Source: Aquilaria yunnanensis | Taxonomy: Eukaryota; Streptophyta; Magnoliopsida; Malvales; Thymelaeaceae | Length of the DNA: 64,000 nucleotides | Direction: 5' to 3' | Assembly (NCBI GenBank): GCA_039654915.1 | Contig: CM077597.1 | Coordinates: 90,460,001-90,524,000, forward strand | Shown: positions 45,936 to 58,673 of the stretch, one piece after another | How positions within the stretch are numbered: the first letter of the stretch is position 1 | Layout of the letters: the number at the start of each line of letters is the position of its first letter | The notes under the pieces: generated by a model | Seen by the model: the letters and a program-made list of their open reading frames with translations, nothing else | Told to the model about the DNA's origin: nothing | Databases searched by the model: none | Made by a program: the position numbers and the translations under genes

Positions 45936-46513
45936 CTGCAAAGTACAAGTGATCAACAATTCAAGCTACTATATTAGTATTTTCAGGTTCCGTCCTCAAA
46001 AGAAAGAAATCTAATGATTTTGATAATTACGAAACATATTGGAGATCTCTTGGTTTGTTTCAAATGAATAATAAAATGACACAAAGTAAAAAAGAGAGTT
46101 TCAAATGCTAGAATGAGTAAAACCAAGATAGTCCTAATAAGTAGCCTAAGGGGATGATTAACTTAGTCTCACTCTTGAGTTTGCTTGTGTAAGGGTCAAG
46201 CTTTTTGCAAGCCCCAAGTAGGCATCACCTCTTCCCCTAAGTTGAACCTTTTTTAATTTCTCAATTTTTAAATATTTTCTTTGCTTTGCTATAATGGCAG
46301 GAAATTGAAGGGAGAACTACATATTTATAGTAGTTGTCCAATATTGGGCTTCAATGGTAAATCTTTCGAAAACGATACCCAAGTTAAGCCTAAAAGAATT
46401 TGTTTGGATGCCCAAGTACCATCAAATATTACTCCCACTTAATTATAGAATCAAGAAATAAATTACAAAAGTCAAAGGATCTTTTGTTTTCATACCGTTT
46501 TCTCCTTCTGCTT

Positions 46514-46651
46514 TCATAATAGCCGTAAGGCATCTGGCTTTGTTAAATCAATTAGCTCCTCATGTGGGCTAACAATGCGTCCCCGTGGCCAGAGGATGTT
46601 GTTGTAGCCATCCATTTCCAGCCTTTCCGCGTTGCTCCACCTTTCAGCTTC
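46514..46651 (-). CDS. NLR exon 4: C-terminal tail
   Basis: After acceptor aatttacag|gaagctg come 45 codons and TGA, in phase with exon 3. The tail EAERWSNAERLEMDGYNNIL and the following WPRGRIVSPHEELIDLTKPD match no domain I recognise. Similar sequence could precede ankyrin repeats in UBN2-ankyrin proteins; this is not certain. Confidence 0.6.
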   Translation of the reverse strand, partial: EAERWSNAERLEMDGYNNILWPRGRIVSPHEELIDLTKPDALRLL

Positions 46652-47084
46652 CTGTAAATTCAAGTCATTAAACGATCAATATTTTTAGCTCATTCCATTA
46701 GCATTGATGGATTTCATCTTCACTTCCAAACAATAAAATCTAATGATTTTAATGATCACGAGACGTTTTTGAACTCTCATGATCTCTTTTGAATGAATAA
46801 GATAATTGAAATGTTTTAGCAAGAATTTCAGAACGTATATATTTGATGTCCCTCGAGTGGGTTTCATGATAGTATATAACTTTCTAACCTTGAAAGAAAC
46901 AAGACATAGAGTCATGACGCCTAAAAAGAAACAAGAAAGATAGAGAGAGATAGCGAGAACTTGCAAGATCGAGTTAATCATGTCAAAAGAGTCATCTAAG
47001 GATAATTTAGTACTGAAGCTTATTCTGTACTAATTTTTAGTTTAGTAATAAAATTATTTAGCAACAAGGGGTATATAAACAGAC

Positions 47085-47453
47085 CTGTTCATTTTCAGAG
47101 AAAATTTTACGTATATGTGCATCATCACCAGTTGAGTATATGTTGTTCAAGGTGAGCCAAGCGTCCCTAGCCGATTTTGCTTCAATAATTTTTGAATATA
47201 TGGGATCGAGCACGCCATTTTGGATCGCTAACAATGCCAGATTTTCCTTTCTCTGTTCATTGAACATTATTTCTGGTGGCATGTTGTGCATGAGGTTGAT
47301 TCCCTGTTGCACAACCTCCCATAAGTCCTGTGACTTGAAATACGTCATCATCTTCTTCCTCCAGGTTTTATAGTTGTCGCCAGAGAATATGGGCACCGCA
47401 ACTGGAGGACTCGTCGATTGCGCATAATCCACACTCCGTTTAATTTCTCCACC
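47085..47453 (-). CDS. NLR exon 3: integrated copia-type Gag-like (UBN2/DUF4219) domain
   Basis: Exactly 123 codons lie between acceptor tttttcag|ggtgga and donor gaacag|gtctgt, phase 0 on both sides. The product has PVAVPIFSGDNYKTWRKKM, then YFKSQDLWEVVQQG, and ARDAWLTLNNIYSTGDDA, the hallmark pattern of the N-terminal Gag domain of copia-type elements. The same module is also found in some plant ankyrin-repeat (ITN1-like) proteins. A copia Gag has no reason to have perfect flanking splice sites in phase with an LRR exon, so exon recruitment into the NLR is the simplest reading. Alternatively it is the first exon of a separate gene starting at MDYAQSTSPP (47432). Confidence 0.78.
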
Positions 47454-47531
47454 CTGAAAAATTAAAGAGTAATTACTGTTTTTGAAATTTTAAAATGAAA
47501 GACGATTGACATTGTATTTATTTATGCGTAC

Positions 47532-48341
47532 CTCTGTTATGGCGCATACACCTTGCTGGTAGCTTTCAGTGACGAATTTTGTATGTGCCTCGAAATTTGT
47601 ACCGTAGAAACTAGTTTGCATCTTGGTGCAGTTAATGACCTCTAAATAGCTCAAAGCAGGAAAGGTGAAATGAAGGCCCTCCGGGGCAAACCTAACCATG
47701 TTTGTTAGATCTTGTAGGATTAATGTTTGCAGCAGAGGAAGCTGAACCACCTTGGAGTTAGAGGTCTCTTTACTGTCCCTGTCCGGACCAAATATTTGGG
47801 TTAGAAATGTAATCAACTTGCCCGCCACCACTTCTAATATCTCAAGTTTCGGCAACTGATCAGCAAGCCTTGCTGGGAACACGTGGCTCAATGTTGGGCA
47901 GTCAGAGATGTAAATATCGGTGAGGTTAGGAAACCATATTGGACGGTGCTGCTGCCCATGAGCTTCAGTCGTAGTCTCATCTGCTGCAACTATTTGTCCC
48001 AGGTTAAAACAGTCCTGAATTCTCAGACACTTCAAGTTGGGCACGTTATGGACACTCAAAGGCGTAAACACGTACTGAAGCCTCCCACATCTATATAGCG
48101 ATAAGTGAGTAAGATTTTGCAAGCCATTGATGCTGGAGTCTTTCCACAAAACCTGCAAATGTCTAGTCTTTAACTTGAGTTCCTTCAGATTCGACAAAAA
48201 GTATGTTCCGAGGCTGTCAAATGGCCTTATCCCGATGATAAAATGCAGCCGACTTGTCAACCATTTACTCATTTTTGTACAGGCTTTGGCCACATCAGCT
48301 TTCGGGACTTTAGAGCCAACATGCCTCCCAAGGCATAGTTT
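47532..48341 (-). CDS. NLR exon 2: second LRR block
   Basis: These 270 codons contain regular LRR-like spacing (LTHLSLYRCGRLQYVFTPLS, VPNLKCLRIQDCFNL, LEVINCTKM) typical of the additional LRR exons of plant CNLs. It begins after an atattcag acceptor with KLCLGRHVGSKVPK. It ends at ACAGAG|gtacgc (47532/47531), because reading on gives a stop near 47490. Confidence 0.82.
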
Positions 48342-50799
48342 CTGAATATAACATAAACGAAAAATTATTAGTTATACTTAGAGCTTGTTGAACACCACCA
48401 TTAGTTTTGTAAGCCCTTTGCAACATAGTTTTGTTTCAGTTGGGTCTTGAAATTCTTAAGCATGCAAGGTGCGAAACTATACACACACACACACGGAAAA
48501 TCCTTCTCGAAAAAAAACATATATCTACTTTTTTCATAATACGTCTAGAGAATGTTTATTTTTTTTTCCTATTTAAGAAACAATATCTGTATGGTTTCAA
48601 AGAAATGAAGAAAATTTACTATTATTATTTGTTTTTAAAGTTGAATAAAGATGAGCATACACAATTAAAAGTCCCTTTGTGTTTCAATAAAATTGACTAC
48701 TATTGTTATTGGTATGAATAGTGCCATAACTCCATTGTTGCTATTCGTTACAAGTTTTTATGCACCAGCAGAAACTAGTCACTACTCACTTGCTAGAATT
48801 GCTGGAATTGCTCATGTACTTTGTTCACTTTGTTATCTTATTTCAACAAAATTGTATGCTATTAAAAAAACTACCAAAATGCCATGAGATTTTGATAAAA
48901 TTACAGTTTGCTCCTCGTGTTTTAGAAACTTACAGTTTGCTCCCTTAAAAGGAAAAGAACTACTATATGTCAAATAGGAGTAAAATTGATAATTTAAATT
49001 ATTAACTAGCTGTCAATCTATTATAAGATAATTTTAAATTGCTATTAAGACAAATACTGTATAATTTAAATTATAATTTAGAAAATTAATGCTCGGCATT
49101 GTAAAAAACAATGCTTATTTTCTTGGGTGAACAATTGATTTATGAAATAAGTAGGCCAAACTGATATAAATGAAGCGTAAGAGATTTTTGCTATTAGCCC
49201 GTATAATATTGTGTTTAAAGGCTTGATCAATAGTAATAGAGATATAAGAGCATGCTTCTTATAAAAGCTAAATTAGATTTTGGAAAGATGCTTGGGAGGG
49301 GCCGAGAGCTTTGAAGGTAGATTCCCAAGACCATACAAGTTTGTAGAAAATAAATAGCGCAAGGTCTATGACATGCGGGGAGAGTGGATTGGTGAGTGGT
49401 AGTGTTGGTCTTGGCGGTAGAGTAGAGATTTAAGGAGACATGAGGATGAAGAATTTAGTTAAACGAAACAGGGTGTATGTATCCCATGTTACTTAGTTAT
49501 CCCAAAACTATCAAGGGTTACATCAATCATCCTCAAACTATACAATTATTGCTATCTAATCCTATCGTCCACCACACCATTAAGGATGGATGGAAAAGTG
49601 ATATCACATCAGCAGTCATGTCATTTTTTCATTCATCATTAACGACTGTGATGGGTAGTAGGACGATTAAGTAACATTGAATATAATTTAATGAATAAGT
49701 AAAGTTTACCCATAAATAAATCACAAAACAAAGATATCATAATTGAATGGCATAAAGTATGCAAATTGGTGAGCCTTGGGTACGGTCAAGTAGGATTAGG
49801 ATACTATAATACCCCTAAAATGTTTATTTTCATCACCACCACTAGTTAGTTCTACAATTACACAATCTTATATATAATAGGAAAAACATGTACTACTATA
49901 CCCTTAGTTTGTACTTGATGCTGAAACCTACTTTAGTCTAATCTTAGTTTCGTCAAGCATATAGCTTTTTAATTGTTGGTCTAACAAAACCACAATATGT
50001 ATAATTAAAGATTCTTTTTACTCCAACAAAACAACTTTGCACATTATTCTAGTTTGCATCTGTGTTATGCTACTTTGGTTCAAATTTGTCTGAGGTGTTG
50101 CTAGACCAAAATGACCTAATAAGGAGCAAGAATCATAGGCTTATTTGGGAGGCTACAAAAATAGGAGCTGCTTGGGTGAATTGGAACTGAAGGAACAAGG
50201 TGATCTTCCAAGTGAAGGAATTCTCGGTGGCAGAAGTTAGATGATTGGCTACATCGAAGAAAATAAATCTTACAATTGAAATTGTAATTTTTTTCATAGT
50301 TTTGTTTGCTGCATTGACATATTGAACCATGGGTGGAAAATTTGATCACAACACATAAATTCGGTGACCAATTTATATCAAAAAATAAATTTTAAATTTT
50401 TGCATTCCATAATGTGACTAATTCAATCATAAAAATTAGTGGGAAAAGTGAATGCAAGGCATATGTAGACTAGTTTTTTTTTAAAAAAAATGTAAATATA
50501 AATACAATATTATACTTGCATAATATTTTTAGGAGTGGGTCATTTGGAGTTTTGGATAGTTTAAATAATTGACTGTTGTTGGGAAACGTCATGTTATGAG
50601 GTAAGGTTTTTTTACTGAAAGGAATTTTTAATGAGGGCTGAAATAAAGGAGTACAAGGTTTTGGATGGCTCGGTTTTGCCTTAAGTACATATTTCTATGA
50701 AAAGAAACAATTAATATGCATCCGTGCGTATGATTTTAGAGAAAAGTTGAATAATTAATTAAAGAGAAATAAGAAATTAAGCATAAGACAAGTACGTAC
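48342..50799 (-). other. NLR intron 1 (2458 bp)
   Basis: Donor aag|gtacgt and acceptor atattcag|aaactatgcc join phase 0 to phase 0. The intron is long and AT-rich with a short CA run at 48480-48495; no ORF within it resembles a known domain. Its length suggests possible old insertions, but none has visible ends. Confidence 0.7.
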
Positions 50800-53700
50800 C
50801 TTTAGTCGAGGAAGCATGTCATTGTTTAAAGTAAGTGTAAAAGACAGCCTAGGACAATTATGCACTTTCAACTCTTCCAGTAATGGTGCAACAATGAAGT
50901 CTTTTCCTCGGCACAAGGTCTTCAAGCATTCCACTTGTTGAAGTACTAAGAGCCGTAGTTGAGAAAGCTCAAGATGACAGCAGTGATCTGGCTCATTTTT
51001 CTCATCAACTTCATTATTACTTGAAATAAAGACGTGTTTTAGGTGGACACAATTTCTTACTTGGAGTTCTCTTAACTGGGGAAGCCCTTCTGTCACATAG
51101 TTCGGAAATACATACTGCAATCTCTTGACATCAGATATCTCCATAGTCATTAATTTTGGAAGGCATATTGGACCATCATCAGAGCATTGCTCGAACACTG
51201 CCTTCAAATTTTTGCACCGCCTAACCTCAAGGATTTCCAGTTTTTCTAGACTCTTAACAATTGACTTTGAGAACATATAACCCCTGAAATTACCACAATC
51301 TCTCAACTGAAAACTCTTAAGGTTTCCTAGGTTGATCATATGTCCTTCATCTTTCCACAAGCTCTTTAACTTGGCCAAACCCACCAGCTCTAAATTTGTT
51401 AATTTTGAAAAAGTGCAGACCTGCACAAGATTACCACCAATGCCTTCTTCATCAATGAGGTACTCTAAATCTTCACAATCTTGAAGTTGCAGGCCTTGCA
51501 AGCTACTCAGACCTCCTGTATCCAAACGTGGAACAATGTTTTGGCAATCATTTACTTCGCTAAGATGGAGATATTCCACATCCTTGAAGAGCTCCACAAA
51601 AGGACTCACTGGCAATGCCTTGATCTTCAAGGCTTTAGATGAGCAAATTGGCTTGAAATGAACAAACCGATCCACTTCTTCTTCTTCTTGTTCTTCATCT
51701 TCATCTTCATCTTCATCATCATCATCATCATCTTCTTCTTCTTCTTCTTTTTCATCATCATCATCATCTTCTTCTTCTTCTTTTGCATCATGATCATCAT
51801 CTTGTTTTTCTTCTTTTTCTTTTTCTTTATTTTTAGATGATTTCAGTTCTATCCAGTAACTTGCAAATTTGGGAACCACAAATTCTTGTTGTGAGAAAAA
51901 TGTAGAGTTAACTTCTGGTGGTAGAACAGTCAAGTTCAAGCCTGAATTATGGTTTTGCAAGCACTGTAAAAAGCCTGATATACTCCACACTTCCAAACTA
52001 ACATCAGTAATGTATAGCTCCTCTAGTTTAGACAATTTCAAAACCCACTCTTGAGGCTGCTCATGAAGCTTAACACAGTAAGAAAAATCCAACATTTTTA
52101 GATTGTGTAGTTCCCCCAATCCCTCTGGCAGCATACCCTCAAATGTGCATCCAAGGAAGCCAAGAATCTCAAGTTTATTTAATTCAACCAAGGATGAAAG
52201 ACCTTTTACTTTATACCCTTTTACCTGCAGAGTCCGAAGATCTTTTAGGTTTTCAATCTCTTCTAGTGATAATGTTGGTGGGTATTTAGCCCAGTTTCCT
52301 GATGGAAAGCAACCAGCTTGTAGGCATAAAACATTGAGCTTCACCATGTAAGGACCACTACAAAATCTGCTATGTTTATAAAAGTTGGCTTCATCATCAT
52401 CCTCAATGATTGTCAGTGTGTGGAGGTTGGAAAATTCCAAGTCGAGGACCTTATAGGCCTGGAATTGGCTCGTTTGTAAAAAGATTGTTGTGCCTGAAGC
52501 ATAAGAATTGGTTCTGTTCCATATAATATCGGCGAAAAGCTCTTGTAATTGTGCCCAAGTCAACGCTGGCGAGTTTTCTATCCAAAGAGCAAGCATGCGA
52601 AATGAAAGGCACATTGTGACACAATCCTCTTCTTCTTCAACCATTAAATTTGATAGAAAGGATGATACCATGGAATGAGCTTCCTTCCTATGGCTTTTAA
52701 TGGATTCGTAATCTTCAAAAAGCCCTTGCCCAAGTCCATACCGTGTTAACTCCTCAATTGTAGGAGCATACTTTCTCGGGAAATGGGAACATAAAAGAAA
52801 AAAAGATTGCGCCTTCTTGTCATTTAGATAATTGTAATTGAGCTCAAGGGATCTGGCGGTTTTTTTCTCATAATCATAGTTACGGCTAGTGTAAGTAATC
52901 GTGAATGGAAGGGTTCCCAATGCGATTTGTTTTCCCACTTGCAATTCTGACACATATTTGAATTTTTTGATTGTTTGTCCAAGCTGAATAATTTTCTGAC
53001 AACCAAAGCCTTCACAGACATCTCGAAGACGGGTCGTGAGAAGAATTTTACAGCCCTCATGATCTTCACCGAAAGGAATCCCAATTGCTTTTAGATCAAT
53101 GAATTCCTATACATCATCAAGGATTATCAATATCTTCTTCACCTTCTTCACTATTCCACAAATTAATTCACTTGCTCTGCTACTATCTTCTCCTACCTCC
53201 CCGGAATTCCATTTCGAACCCAACGCTTTTGCAATTTCAGATTGTATCAATCTCGGGCACGGCTTTAATCCTTCAGATGACCTACCAGAAACCTTAACGA
53301 TTTCATCGAACATACTTGATTCTTTAGCTTTCTTGGCCATTAGTATGGCCAAAGTTGTCTTGCCCACAAGTCCCATTCCTACGAGTCCAATCAACTTCAC
53401 ATCGCTGTCCTGAAACGCCTCCATAATCTCGAAAGCAACTCCCTTCGCATGATTTGACAGAATGTAACAATTCTTCGGCAAAGACAATGACGACGATGAT
53501 GATGATTCCTGATCATTGTTCCACTGGATCATGTGACCAACGGCCCCATCTACAAGTTTAGCTTCCAATTTGTTGGCATCCTCTAACTTTCTTCGTATAT
53601 CCATAAGCATGTTAGCAACCTTATTGCTTAACCCACGTGGTTGCTTCCAAATGAGGAACTGTTTGGCATCATTCATTTCAGTTTTTAGAATTTCGGTTTG

Positions 53701-53907
53701 GAGAAAGATATTTTTTGCCTCAGTTAGCCATGTAAGATTTGTCTGGTCCATGTCCTCGCTTCTCTTTTTAGTAATCAAGTCAATTTTCTCCCAGAGTTGT
53801 GCCTGTTCGGATGTTAGCTTTTCCAAGTCCCCAGAGCTTTTCCATGGAGAGAACATATGATAGATATTATACTTCTTTTTTGAAGTCCCACGTGTTGCTG
53901 GATCCAT
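50800..53907 (-). CDS. NLR exon 1: CC, NB-ARC and first LRR block
   Basis: The exon is 1036 codons in one frame, including the TAG at 53107-53109. The start is MDPATRGTSKKK at 53907. The frame stays open from the TAG to the donor site aag|gtacgt at 50800/50799; a conceptual frame continuing to 50755 just reads into the intron. Residues after RNBS-B run through a shortened ARC1 region to SLELNYNYL and YGLGQGLFED, which are typical ARC2 positions. At 51670-51835 an insertion of about 55 mostly Asp/Glu/Lys residues, encoded by tct/tca-type trinucleotide repeats, interrupts the LRR region. LRRs resume after RFVHFKPICSSKALKIKALP. Confidence 0.85.
53107..53109 (-). other. In-frame TAG at the kinase-2 Trp position
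   Basis: The frame reads ILIILDDV-TAG-EFIDLKAIGIPFGEDHEGCKI. In intact CNLs the residue after DDV is Trp (TGG), so a single G-to-A change on the coding strand explains the stop. The frame continues without a further stop for about 770 codons. Confidence 0.85.
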
Positions 53908-56640
53908 CTCACCGTTCCGAAAGTTCAGGACATAAATCAGAAAAAACCAAGGACTAGTACAGGTTTTTGCTGATTCAGACGCTTGGAGCCATTAGTTTAA
54001 TAGACTTCAGGCTGCATTTGCCACGTACAACTTGGAAAAATAGTCACAAAACCATTTCAGTTTTTCTTCTTTTTTATTTAGAAATAATTTAATTTAAAAT
54101 TTAATACTTTATTTATCTAATAATCATTAATTTCTATAAAAAAAATTATGTAGCTTAAAAATTAATACTTTATTTATCTAATAATTATTTATTTTTATAA
54201 GATAATTAATTTGTATGACCTTTTTCTTATGAAGCTCAAACAAAATTTAAAAAAATATATACTGTTTGTAAAAAAATGATTTAAAAGCATTTTTTTGGAC
54301 TTTCAATATGTAAAGTTTCAATAAAAGTTGTGGAAGTAAGCATTGTGCATAAAATTAGTTTTTAACAACCTCCCTCACAATAAAAAAAACCAAAAACAAA
54401 ATAAACTCGCTGGAATATACTCTTACCAATCCCATTAACTATTACCAAAATGCGGAAAATTTTTTCCAAATTTGATTGTCTGAATACTGATCAGAAGTAA
54501 AAAAGTCAACCCAGTTTTTTTTTTTAATCTAACGAGTGAATTTAGATTTTGTGGGTTCATGTTTTCATTGTCTATATTAAATGATTTCATCACTCTTCTA
54601 TACCCTCTATATGTAATGTTTGACTACTAAGTCAGTCAATGTTAGAGCTTAAATTTTGCGAAACAAAATTTGACCCAGAAGTGGCCTTTACTGTAAAGAG
54701 CCCGTCCAATTACGAATTGAAGCACACGGGTTCCGAAGTTTGTCTTGAACCTTAAAATCGATCTCTTAAACAAATTTTAAAAATACAAATAATTTGAAAA
54801 GTTAAAATTTAAAAATATTGTATTTGGTTAGATTTTACAATAACTCTCCAACATTCTCACAATTCGAAAACGTCATATAATTTATAATAATTTATAATTG
54901 AGTAGTTCTTATGTAAAGTCTGATTTATGTCATAAGTCATCTTCTCATAATATAGAAACTAAAACCTTGTCCGAGATTCTTATAAATTAGTCATGCCTGC
55001 CACTGGTCTAGAAAAGTCTAGTCCTGGATGTTTTTTATTCTTGTTTTTGCTATTTTTGTCTTGGGCAGCAAAACAAATTTTGAAAACCAAACTGGAACAT
55101 AACGAAACTCAACGAAAAACACAAAAACATCATTGAAAAAAAAAAAGCGAAATCCAGAGAAAATTATTCAGATCCAGGGCAAGCAATAAAAAAAAAAAAA
55201 AGGGAAAACAGTGGAAAACAAAAGCCTTTATTATTTTCTCTTTTTTCTTGTTCTTGCTTATTAATTTTTTGTTGCCTTCTCATTTTTCTCACTTTTCTTC
55301 CTTTAACTTTTTTCTCTTGTCAATTCTTTTTTTTTCTTCAATTTTCCTATTATTTTTCTATATAGCCTAAGGATGAGTATTAATTCACTAATGATACGTT
55401 GTGTTTGATTTAAATAATATTTCCCTGTGCTTGGTTGTGCTGTTTTGTTCATTTTGATATAGGAGCATTGGCTATAAGCTAACACAATATTGCTGTTAAA
55501 TTGATTCAGATTTTATTGGTTACAACTATCTCTTACTGAGTTTCATTAGAAACTCATCCGCCTTTGTGGTTACCATTTTGTAGATAAAAGGGGTTGCTGT
55601 TGTTGTCTTACTAGGCTAAAGTTGAAGAAGTTCATCTCTCTCTCGGCTATTGAATTGAAGACCAAGTCCTGGGCTTTGGAGTTCCATGTCTTAGATCCTT
55701 CCTTATGCTATGTATCTAATTTGTATTTAGGTTGTAAAGCTGTTACTTTGTACTCCAATATTTAAACACTACTTTGGGTAATGAAAGTGTTTTCTATGTG
55801 AATTTCTAGAAATTCATCTTGTGATTCTTGTTCAATTAAGTTTTCTATGATGTCATGTTCTTAAGTTGCCAAACTATATTTTTTTTAATATTTAACTCAG
55901 AGTTTTAATGAAGTTTAAGGAAACTCATAGGCCATAGGCAATTTTGGACATGACAGAATTGGAGGCCGTCGACTGTCCACCTAGGTACTTATGCACCATC
56001 TAACAGACGTTTAAGAAATATTAGGGAACATTCTTCTTTATCCATTTCTAGTTTGGAAAGTGGGGGATAGGGATGCAAAATTTGAGGAGACAGTCCAAGA
56101 AAGAAGAAATTCCATATAAATCTCCCCAACCTTCATCCCACTAATTAGAAACCTAATTTCCCCTGCGAGATTGGAGATAGATGGCTGGAGGAGTGTGTGT
56201 TTCTTTAAAAGTTGAAAACGGAGGCAATTACTGCATGATGGTGTGACTGGTGACTGACCAAACAAAAGAAGACGGCGGCTCACTTGTTTGTGTTGAGATG
56301 GTCGAAGATAGAGGAGCATCTTCTTCATGTCGCAAGGGTAAAAAACGGTGGTTGAAGGCTGCAACATACGGAAGGTCGTGGGCCTACTCGAATGGGTTCA
56401 ATACTGTTGTAGAATTTCAGGTTTGGTTTATAAGTGTGAGGAGTTGATGCATGGTTTTGGGTTGTTGTTGCATGAATATGGGGCGGAGGTTGCTGGCTTT
56501 GAGTGGAAAAAAGCTTAATTGACTGAGTTTTGTATTGTCTGAGTAACAAAAAGTAGGAAATGGTGAATTCAAGTGTCTGGTTCTATGAATCAGAAATTAA
56601 TGTTTTAATTGTTTATGTGGTATACATTGTTTTGTAAATA
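53908..56640. other. AT-rich intergenic DNA upstream of the NLR gene
   Basis: This would hold the NLR promoter (minus strand, above 53907), but no convincing TATA box was singled out. Poly-A/T tracts lie at 55135-55205. 55500-55830 may be an unclassified retroelement end (ctttgtactccaatatttaa region), without supporting ends. Open frames at 56038-56549 show no domain. Confidence 0.4.
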
Positions 56641-56664
56641 AGAACACACACACATGTATATATA

Positions 56665-57000
56665 CACACTTGTTGATTTTATTTATATGATTCTGGTTTA
56701 CAAAGAACAGAAATATTTATGTATGCATCTTGATTTTATTTGTATTATTCAAGTTCATATACAAAACACAGATATACATATGTATGCTTCTAGGTTTTAT
56801 TTGTATGATTTTGGGGTTGAAAAAGAACATAAATATATATGTATGCTTCTGTGTTTTATTTGTATGATTCTGGGTTTATAATGAACATAAATATTTATGT
56901 ATACTTTTGGATTGAATTTGTATGAATCTGGTTTGTAAAAACATAGAGATATATGTATGGTTTTGGGTTTTATTTATATGATTTTGGGTTTGTACGAAAT
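56665..57000. repeat. ~58-bp tandem array, about six diverged copies
   Basis: Units follow the pattern ggttttatttgtatgattctg, then ggtttata-aagaacata and aatatttatgtatgcttct. Divergence between units is substantial, so the array is old. The frame at 56654-56881 is periodic because of the array. Confidence 0.8.
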
Positions 57001-58225
57001 TGACTTGTTGTTATATATATATGCTAATTTTATGGAACCAGAAATAAATTGTATGAAATTGAGATTTATTTGTATGAAGCTATGAACTATTTGTGTAAAA
57101 CTTAATAAATTTTTTGGAATGTTGTGTGTAGATACAACAATGAAACATGAAGAAACATCCAACCCTTCTGTTGGTGGGAAAACAGAGCAGCAAAATTATA
57201 TGAAATTAAGTTCATAATGTAAAAGTATGTATTTCATATTATACCAAATTGTAATGCTGATGTATGAAGTTTAGTTCCTTTTATATGGAACTGAATTCGT
57301 ATTGTATGAAACTGAATTTCTATTTAAGAAATTGTGTTTTTATTGTATCAAATAAAAATATTTATGTATGAAACTAAAAATCTATTGAAGAAAAAAATTT
57401 TCCTATTAAAAAAAATTGCGTTTATATTATACAACATGAGTTTCTATTACATGAAATTAAATTTTCATAAAATCTAACAAAAACTCTCCAAAATATGAGA
57501 GTAATTTCTTAATGTATTAAACTGGTAACCAATTATACAAAATTGATATTCAAATGTATGTAACTCTTTAAACACATTTGATTATGTGAAAAAATGAATG
57601 AATAAAATCATTTTAAACAATCACCATATTTATTATATTAACTTAATTTATTTATAAAAATATTTCTTCAAATAGATTCAAATTCAAAAATTTTTTATAA
57701 TTAAGAATTTGAATAAAGTAAATATATCTCCTAAAAAATTTGAAAACTGATTGGCGTAATTAAAAAATTTAAAAGGAGTAAATATTTCCCATAATTATTC
57801 AGTCAAATTTTTAATCCTAACATATAACATCTTTCATTTCCATTTAAAAGAAATGGAACCTTTCCCTCCTTAACGGCATTAACTAGGTGTATGAGCATCT
57901 AGGTGCACCTCAGATTTTTCGGCAGAATTGATGCAGATAAATATAAGAAACAAAACTGAAAAAAAATCATGTTCATTTATTATTGGTGATTGTTCATGTA
58001 TTAATATCAAATTACACATTCAATCTCGGACTTAGGCGTAGATAAAATATACTCTTTTCCCTATGTTATCCTTTCGACCTAAAATTAATTTTAGGCCCGG
58101 GACTTTAAACAAATAAATAATTTAAAATAAATAAATGTTCGAGCATCATCGGTTCTGGAACAAGACCATGGAAAGCCTTCATCAAATATATCGGCGAAAA
58201 ACTAAGAAATTGAAGATATAGATGA
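57001..58225. other. AT-rich DNA, nothing recognised
   Basis: 57000-57580 has many tgtatgaaa(c/t)tga(a/g)-like short words, probably a decayed extension of the preceding array. No gene is seen. Confidence 0.45.
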
Positions 58226-58239
58226 AAGGCGTACCGTAG

Positions 58240-58290
58240 TCTCCTTCTTCTTCTTCTTCTTCTTCTTCTTCTTCTTCTTCTTCTTCTTCT
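58240..58290 (+). repeat. (TTC)n microsatellite
   Basis: About 50 bases of uninterrupted TTC/CTT repeat, a poly-Arg frame on the minus strand. Confidence 0.95.
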
Positions 58291-58673
58291 AAATAGGTGA
58301 TATATGGGAGATATATAATTAAGTTTGTTTATTTGTTTTGTTGGAGGGAATGCTTGCTTGCAGCCTGGCAAGGGCGGCTCTATATATATACAGAAGGGTA
58401 GCAGGGGGAATTGCCCCCACCCACTTACCTAAAAGGGGAGTTTGTTAAGTAGTTCGTTAACATTAGGAAAAAATTATTTTAATTCAACTGAATTTAAAGT
58501 ATTGACCTCACTCACTTAAAAAAAAAAAAACCCCAAGCCAATGGAATAAAATTGTAGATAATATATAGTCGTCACGCCCAGCATGTACAAATAAATTAAA
58601 AAAAAGTTCACCAGAGCATTATTGGGGAAACAATTTGAAACGCATTCCTGGATACGTGGAGTAAAATATGATA

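Larger units (their letters stand above)
46514..53907 (-). pseudogene. CC-NB-ARC-LRR (NLR) gene with integrated Gag-like domain, one nonsense codon
   Basis: Four exons join in phase 0 (53907-50800, 48341-47532, 47453-47085, 46651-46514), giving 1473 sense codons plus an internal TAG. NLRs are cytosolic immune receptors: the NB-ARC binds ATP/ADP and the LRR region controls activation. Seen: CC-like N-terminus, P-loop GMGLVGKTTL (177-186), kinase-2 ILIILDDV, RNBS-B KILLTTR, LRRs, then a copia-Gag-like (UBN2/DUF4219) domain. Damage: TAG at 53107-53109 replaces the kinase-2 Trp; about 30-40 residues including RNBS-C are missing; GLPL is GTLPF-like; MHD is MCL-like. The gene resembles the At4g27190-like CNL group. 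If real, the TAG truncates the protein at residue 266, so a pseudogene or null allele is the best call. Confidence 0.8.

Noticed and set aside
46685..46981. 98-codon minus frame between NLR exons 3 and 4
   Set aside because: It lies in the intron predicted from the splice sites at 47085 and 46651 and has no recognisable domain.
50755..50799. Extension of NLR exon 1 to a stop at 50755
   Set aside because: A consensus donor aag|gtacgt at 50800/50799 joins in phase to the next LRR exon, so the last 15 codons are intron read-through.
58105..58371. Poly-Arg frame on the minus strand
   Set aside because: Translation of a (TTC)n microsatellite.
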